DNA from: Cyclobacteriaceae bacterium
GTDB lineage: Bacteria > Bacteroidota > Bacteroidia > Cytophagales > Cyclobacteriaceae
Direction: 5' to 3'
Assembly: GCA_026994125.1 (NCBI GenBank)
Contig: JALWRJ010000007.1
Span: 1 to 9,766, forward strand
Length of the DNA: 9,766 nucleotides
Shown: one piece after another, positions 6,602 through 9,766 of the stretch
Layout: each line of letters starts with the position of its first letter
Position numbering within the stretch: the first letter of the stretch is position 1
Translations under genes and position numbers: made by a program
Notes under the pieces: generated by a model
What the model saw: only the letters and a program-made list of their open reading frames with translations
What the model was told of the DNA's origin: nothing
Database searches by the model: none

Positions 6602-6609
6602 TAATTTTG
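6602..6609 (+). promoter_or_regulatory. Possible -7 box for the antiporter gene
   Basis: TAATTTTG is a perfect TAnnTTTG. With a 19-bp spacer, the -33 position (6579-6582) reads TTTT, three of four matches to TTTG. Transcription would start near 6615, leaving a leader of about 65 nt before the ATG at 6681. The rest of the 175-bp divergent gap is A+T-rich with no other clear signal. Confidence 0.4.
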
Positions 6610-6680
6610 AGATTTTAGCGTATGGCAAATAAAATTATTTTATTTAACTTACATTTACAAAACCAACCTACCCAAGCAAT

Positions 6681-7961
6681 ATGGAAGCACTCGATTTTAT
6701 TACCATCCTTATTATTTTAGCTGCCTTCTTTTTACTGGTTAATGTTAAGGTGCTCAAGCTGCCTTCTACGATAGGCTTAATGATTATGGCTTTATGCCTT
6801 TCGTTATTTATTATTTTTGGTGAAATTATTTTTAGAACCCTAAAAGAGCTGGCTAATAACCTGATGACCGAGTTTGACTTTTCGAAAGTGCTGTTTCAGG
6901 TAATGTTAAGTTTTTTATTGTTTGCCGGAGCCTTAGAATTGGACTTGCGGAAACTGGGCGAAGAAAAATGGGTGATTTTTATTTTAGCCACAGCCGGAGT
7001 GCTAATTTCAACCTTTGTGGTGGGCTATTCCATGTACTTTATTTTGCCTTATGCCGGGGTGCATATCGAGCTAATTAATTGTTTGTTATTTGGGGCGCTC
7101 ATTTCGCCTACCGACCCTATTGCGGTGCTGGCCATGATTAAAAAATCGGTAGTTTCTAAAAGCCTGGAAGCCCAAATTGCAGGCGAATCGCTTTTTAACG
7201 ATGGCATTGGGGTAGTGGTATTTTTAACCATTTTACACATTGCCACAGCCGGAGCAAGCAGCCATGTAACCCCGGGTAGTGTGGCCATGCTTTTTGGGCA
7301 AGAGGTAATAGGCGGCATTGGTTTGGGAGCCATTTTTGGCTACCTGGGCTTAAAACTACTTATGATTATTGAAAACGAGTACACCGAAATTGAGGTGTTA
7401 GTAACCTTATCGATGGTGTTGGGTGGAGCCAGCATTGCCGAAATGCTTCATGTTTCGGGGCCTTTAGCAATGGTTACCATGGGTTTGTTTGTAGGTAATA
7501 AAGGCCGTAGTGCCGAACTTGAAAAAGCAGCCGGTGAATATGTATATAAGTTTTGGCACCTGATGGATGAAGCTATGAATGCCATTTTGTTTATACTAAT
7601 TGGTATGCAGATTATTGTTATTAATTGGAGCATGGATTACATACTAGCTGCAGTAATTGCCATTGTTGTGGTGCTAATGGGGCGGGTAATCAGTGTTGGC
7701 TTTCCTGTAACCATATACCGGCTTAAATCAGCCATTCCCAAATATACCATCCGAATTTTAACCTGGAGCGGCTTGCGTGGTGGTATTTCCGTTGCCCTGG
7801 CGCTTTCGCTCTACGAATTTGCTAAAGAAGGTAAAATGATACCGGAAACGGTAGATTTAATCATTGTAATGACCTATTGTGTGGTGCTATTTTCTATTGT
7901 AATACAAGGACTTACTGTTAAAAAACTATTTGCCCTGGCCGCAAAAAGTGAAAAAAATTAA
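6681..7961 (+). CDS. Na+/H+ antiporter of the CPA1/NhaP type
   Basis: This 426-residue inner-membrane protein has about twelve hydrophobic spans from residue 5 to 412. It exchanges cytoplasmic Na+ (or K+) for external H+ in pH and salt homeostasis. Diagnostic residues are present. The unwound-helix motif SPTDPIAV (142-149) contains D145. AGESLFNDGIGVVVF (167-181) contains the ion-binding N173-D174 pair typical of electroneutral CPA1 exchangers. TWSGLRGGISVALALS (361-376) contains the conserved Arg, and IQGLT (408-412) closes the last span. The C-terminus is short (about 14 residues), with no TrkA-type or cyclic-nucleotide domain, so no cytoplasmic regulatory module is present. The gene stands alone and is divergent from the 472-aa gene. 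Its stop is 9 bp from the heptamer repeat. Whether it prefers Na+, K+ or Li+ cannot be told. Confidence 0.9.
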   Translation: MEALDFITILIILAAFFLLVNVKVLKLPSTIGLMIMALCLSLFIIFGEIIFRTLKELANNLMTEFDFSKVLFQVMLSFLLFAGALELDLRKLGEEKWVIFILATAGVLISTFVVGYSMYFILPYAGVHIELINCLLFGALISPTDPIAVLAMIKKSVVSKSLEAQIAGESLFNDGIGVVVFLTILHIATAGASSHVTPGSVAMLFGQEVIGGIGLGAIFGYLGLKLLMIIENEYTEIEVLVTLSMVLGGASIAEMLHVSGPLAMVTMGLFVGNKGRSAELEKAAGEYVYKFWHLMDEAMNAILFILIGMQIIVINWSMDYILAAVIAIVVVLMGRVISVGFPVTIYRLKSAIPKYTIRILTWSGLRGGISVALALSLYEFAKEGKMIPETVDLIIVMTYCVVLFSIVIQGLTVKKLFALAAKSEKN

Positions 7962-7970
7962 AGATCCCCA

Positions 7971-8040
7971 TCTCACTTTTCATATTTCATATTTCATATT
8001 TCATATCTCACATTTCATATTTCACATTTCACATTTCTTC
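7971..8040. repeat. 7-bp tandem repeat, ten units, consensus TTTCA(T/C)A
   Basis: The units read TCTCACT, four TTTCATA, TCTCACA, TTTCATA, two TTTCACA and a degraded TTTCTTC. The TCTCAC variant recurs after exactly five units, so a 35-bp block seems to have been duplicated on top of the 7-bp period. The array fills the whole gap between two convergent genes, 9 bp after the antiporter stop and directly abutting the acyltransferase stop at 8041. No hairpin terminator is visible here. The array is non-coding and its period is not a multiple of three. Confidence 0.9.
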
Positions 8041-8607
8041 TCAAACCACCCCTAATTCAGGATACTTGCCCGCTTTAGAGCGATAAAAATCTTTAATTTC
8101 TTCCACATCTTTTTCATAGTCTCCGGTAGGATAAAACACCGGCCCAATACCGGCATGTTTTTTAGCGTAGTCCAGGTAGCCTAACACAATGGGTACATTT
8201 GCCTGCTGCGCAACTCTGTAAAAACCTGATTTCCAACGTTTTACTTGCTTCCTGGTTCCTTCAGGCGTTACCATCATAATAAGTTGCTCACGTTCGTTAA
8301 TCATATCTACCATAGCATCTACCATGCTTCTTTTTTTGGTAAGGCCGGGCTTGGGTGTTCTATCAATGGCTATACCTCCCAACCCTCGAACAAACCAGCC
8401 AAAAACAGGGTTATTTACTACTTCCTTTTTAATAGTTACACGCATGGGAATATCCATGATAAAAAAAGCAATTCGGGCGTAAAAGAAATCCCAATAGCTT
8501 GTATGTGGCGCAGCAATAATAACGGCTTTTTTCAGGTCATCGGGAAATGCCCCTACTACCTGCCAACCGGTTAGCTTAAAAATAAATCGTGCAATGGTTT
8601 TTAACAT
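8041..8607 (-). CDS. PlsC-like 1-acylglycerol-3-phosphate acyltransferase family protein
   Basis: Members transfer a fatty acyl group from acyl-ACP or acyl-CoA to lysophosphatidate or other hydroxyl/amine acceptors at the inner membrane. Block I is the catalytic HX4D motif APHTSYWDF (H35, D40). Block II is GLGGIAIDR (75-83). Block III is VTPEGTRK (113-120), and block IV is the VPIVLGYL region (138-145). At 188 residues it is compact compared with E. coli PlsC (245 aa) and lacks a long N-terminal membrane anchor; hydrophobic segments around residues 5-20 and 42-52 could give peripheral attachment. The wording MVTPEGTRKQVKRWKSGFYRVA is typical of short Bacteroidota homologues of uncertain acceptor. 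The ATG overlaps the urocanase stop by one base (TAATG), implying co-translation with hutU. A lipid-synthesis role is inferred; ornithine- or glycine-lipid acylation is also possible. Confidence 0.85.
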   Translation of the reverse strand: MLKTIARFIFKLTGWQVVGAFPDDLKKAVIIAAPHTSYWDFFYARIAFFIMDIPMRVTIKKEVVNNPVFGWFVRGLGGIAIDRTPKPGLTKKRSMVDAMVDMINEREQLIMMVTPEGTRKQVKRWKSGFYRVAQQANVPIVLGYLDYAKKHAGIGPVFYPTGDYEKDVEEIKDFYRSKAGKYPELGVV

Positions 8608-9766
8608 TATAGCAAGTTGTTTATCAGGTTATCATCGGTATGGTTGGGCAGGGTAACCCTTAAACCGGGAGTACGTTCCATTTCGCGCTTAATGGCAAAT
8701 TCAGCCCCACTGTTGCGAGCCCAGCTTCTACGGCCAATGCCGTTATTTACATCGTAAAAAAGCATATTTTGGAGTTTTCGGTCGGCTTCGGGGGTACCAT
8801 CCAGCACCAGGCCAAAGCCCCCGTTTATTACTTCGCCCCAGCCTACACCTCCACCGTTATGGATCGATACCCAGGAAGCACCCCGGAATGAATCGCCAAT
8901 AACATTGTGGATGGCCATATCGGCCGTAAATTGCGAGCCATCGTAAATATTGGCTGTTTCTCTAAAAGGAGAATCGGTACCCGACACATCGTGGTGGTCG
9001 CGCCCCAACACTACCGGAGCTGTTAAACGGCCCTGGGCAATAGCCCGGTTAAAGGCTTGAGCAATTTTAATACGGCCTTCGGCATCGGCATAAAGTATGC
9101 GTGCTTGCGAACCCACCACCAACTTATTGGCTTGGGCACCTTTAATCCATTGAATATTATCGGCCATTTGTTGTTGAATCTCTTGTGGAGAAACCTCCAT
9201 TAATTCCGTGAGTACTGCTTCGGCCAATTGGTCGGTAAGAGCCAAATCATCGGGATTCCCGCTGGTACATACCCACCTAAAAGGCCCAAACCCGTAATCA
9301 AAACACATAGGCCCCATAATATCTTGTACATAACTGGGGTATTTAAAATCTATCCCATTTTCGGCCATTACATTAGCACCGGCACGCGAGGCTTCCAACA
9401 AAAAGGCATTGCCATAATCGAAAAAGTAGGTACCCCTGGCGGTATGTTTATTAATGGCATCGGCATGACGAACCAAAGTGGCTTGCACTTCCTGCTTAAA
9501 TTTTTCCGGTTCATTGGCCATCATTTTATTCGATTCATCAAACGAATAGCCCACCGGATAGTAGCCGCCCGCCCACGGGTTGTGCAACGAGGTTTGGTCG
9601 GAGCCCAAATCGATATAGACATCTTCTGCATCAAATTTCTCCCACACTTCAACCACATTACCCTGGTACGCTATGGAAACAACTTCCTTGTTAGCTTTGG
9701 CCTGGTTTACCCGGGCTACCAATGCATCCAAACCGCTAATTACCTCATCTACCCAGCCTTGCGAAT
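8607..9766 (-). CDS. hutU: Urocanate hydratase, UROC1 type, N-terminus outside window
   Basis: Urocanase is the cytoplasmic NAD+-dependent second step of histidine degradation, turning urocanate into 4-imidazolone-5-propanoate. The frame stays open to the right edge (it reads SQGWVDEVISG before the codon at 9731, which is TTG, an internal Leu), so this is the C-terminal part, about 386 residues. Landmarks in order are DQTSLHNPWAGGYYPVGYSF, PSYVQDIMGPMCFDYGFGPF, FRWVCTSGNP, QARILYADAEGR, GRDHHDVSGTDSPFRET, WVSIHNGGGVGWGEVINGG and LVLDGTPEA. These match the longer animal-like UROC1 form (about 670 aa) rather than the 555-aa Pseudomonas form. Where Pseudomonas has ARICW with its active-site Cys, this protein has ARILY. 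No hutH, hutI or formimidoylglutamate gene is in the window. It is followed, by overlap, by the acyltransferase gene. Confidence 0.93.
   Translation of the reverse strand, partial: SQGWVDEVISGLDALVARVNQAKANKEVVSIAYQGNVVEVWEKFDAEDVYIDLGSDQTSLHNPWAGGYYPVGYSFDESNKMMANEPEKFKQEVQATLVRHADAINKHTARGTYFFDYGNAFLLEASRAGANVMAENGIDFKYPSYVQDIMGPMCFDYGFGPFRWVCTSGNPDDLALTDQLAEAVLTELMEVSPQEIQQQMADNIQWIKGAQANKLVVGSQARILYADAEGRIKIAQAFNRAIAQGRLTAPVVLGRDHHDVSGTDSPFRETANIYDGSQFTADMAIHNVIGDSFRGASWVSIHNGGGVGWGEVINGGFGLVLDGTPEADRKLQNMLFYDVNNGIGRRSWARNSGAEFAIKREMERTPGLRVTLPNHTDDNLINNLL

Noticed and set aside
7971..8040. CRISPR array
   Set aside because: The units are 7 bp and contiguous with no unique spacers, so this is a simple tandem repeat.

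Overview
The window looks like chromosomal DNA of a Bacteroidota bacterium, possibly Cytophagales-like. The evidence is A+T-leaning coding sequence, very weak Shine-Dalgarno signals at most starts, promoter-like sequences of the Bacteroidota type (TTTG, about 19 bp, TAnnTTTG), a UROC1-type urocanase and a typical NhaP/CPA1 antiporter. No phage, transposon, tRNA, rRNA or CRISPR array is visible. The host assignment is inferred from these signals only.

Layout. Left edge: the 3' end of a helical, HEAT-like protein gene (+). It converges on a minus-strand cluster read from about 3230 down to 412: an N-acyl-D-amino-acid deacylase-like amidohydrolase, a GNAT acetyltransferase that overlaps it by 1 bp, and a cysteine-dioxygenase-like cupin enzyme 21 bp further on. 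A 223-bp intergenic region (3231-3453) holds several inverted repeats and a good Bacteroidota promoter for a small orphan gene of unknown function (+, 3454-3876). That gene converges on a second minus-strand operon (6505 down to 3951). It pairs a 472-residue protein of unrecognised function with an enolase-superfamily enzyme of the o-succinylbenzoate synthase / N-acylamino acid racemase group, coupled by an ATGA overlap. A divergent intergenic region with a -7-like box on each strand leads to a Na+/H+ antiporter (+, 6681-7961). A 7-bp tandem repeat fills the gap between the antiporter and the convergent pair at the right edge: a PlsC-like acyltransferase coupled by TAATG to urocanate hydratase, which is cut by the window end.

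How the genes may work together. Three of the enzymes (amidohydrolase, GNAT, racemase-type enolase) act on N-acylated amino acids in characterised relatives, within about 4 kb. A local N-acyl / D-amino-acid module, with a thiol dioxygenase in the same operon, is therefore a reasonable but unproven hypothesis. The 472-residue coupled protein and the orphan 140-residue gene are the least understood parts. Urocanase points to histidine degradation, but no other hut gene lies in the window. The antiporter is ordinary housekeeping.
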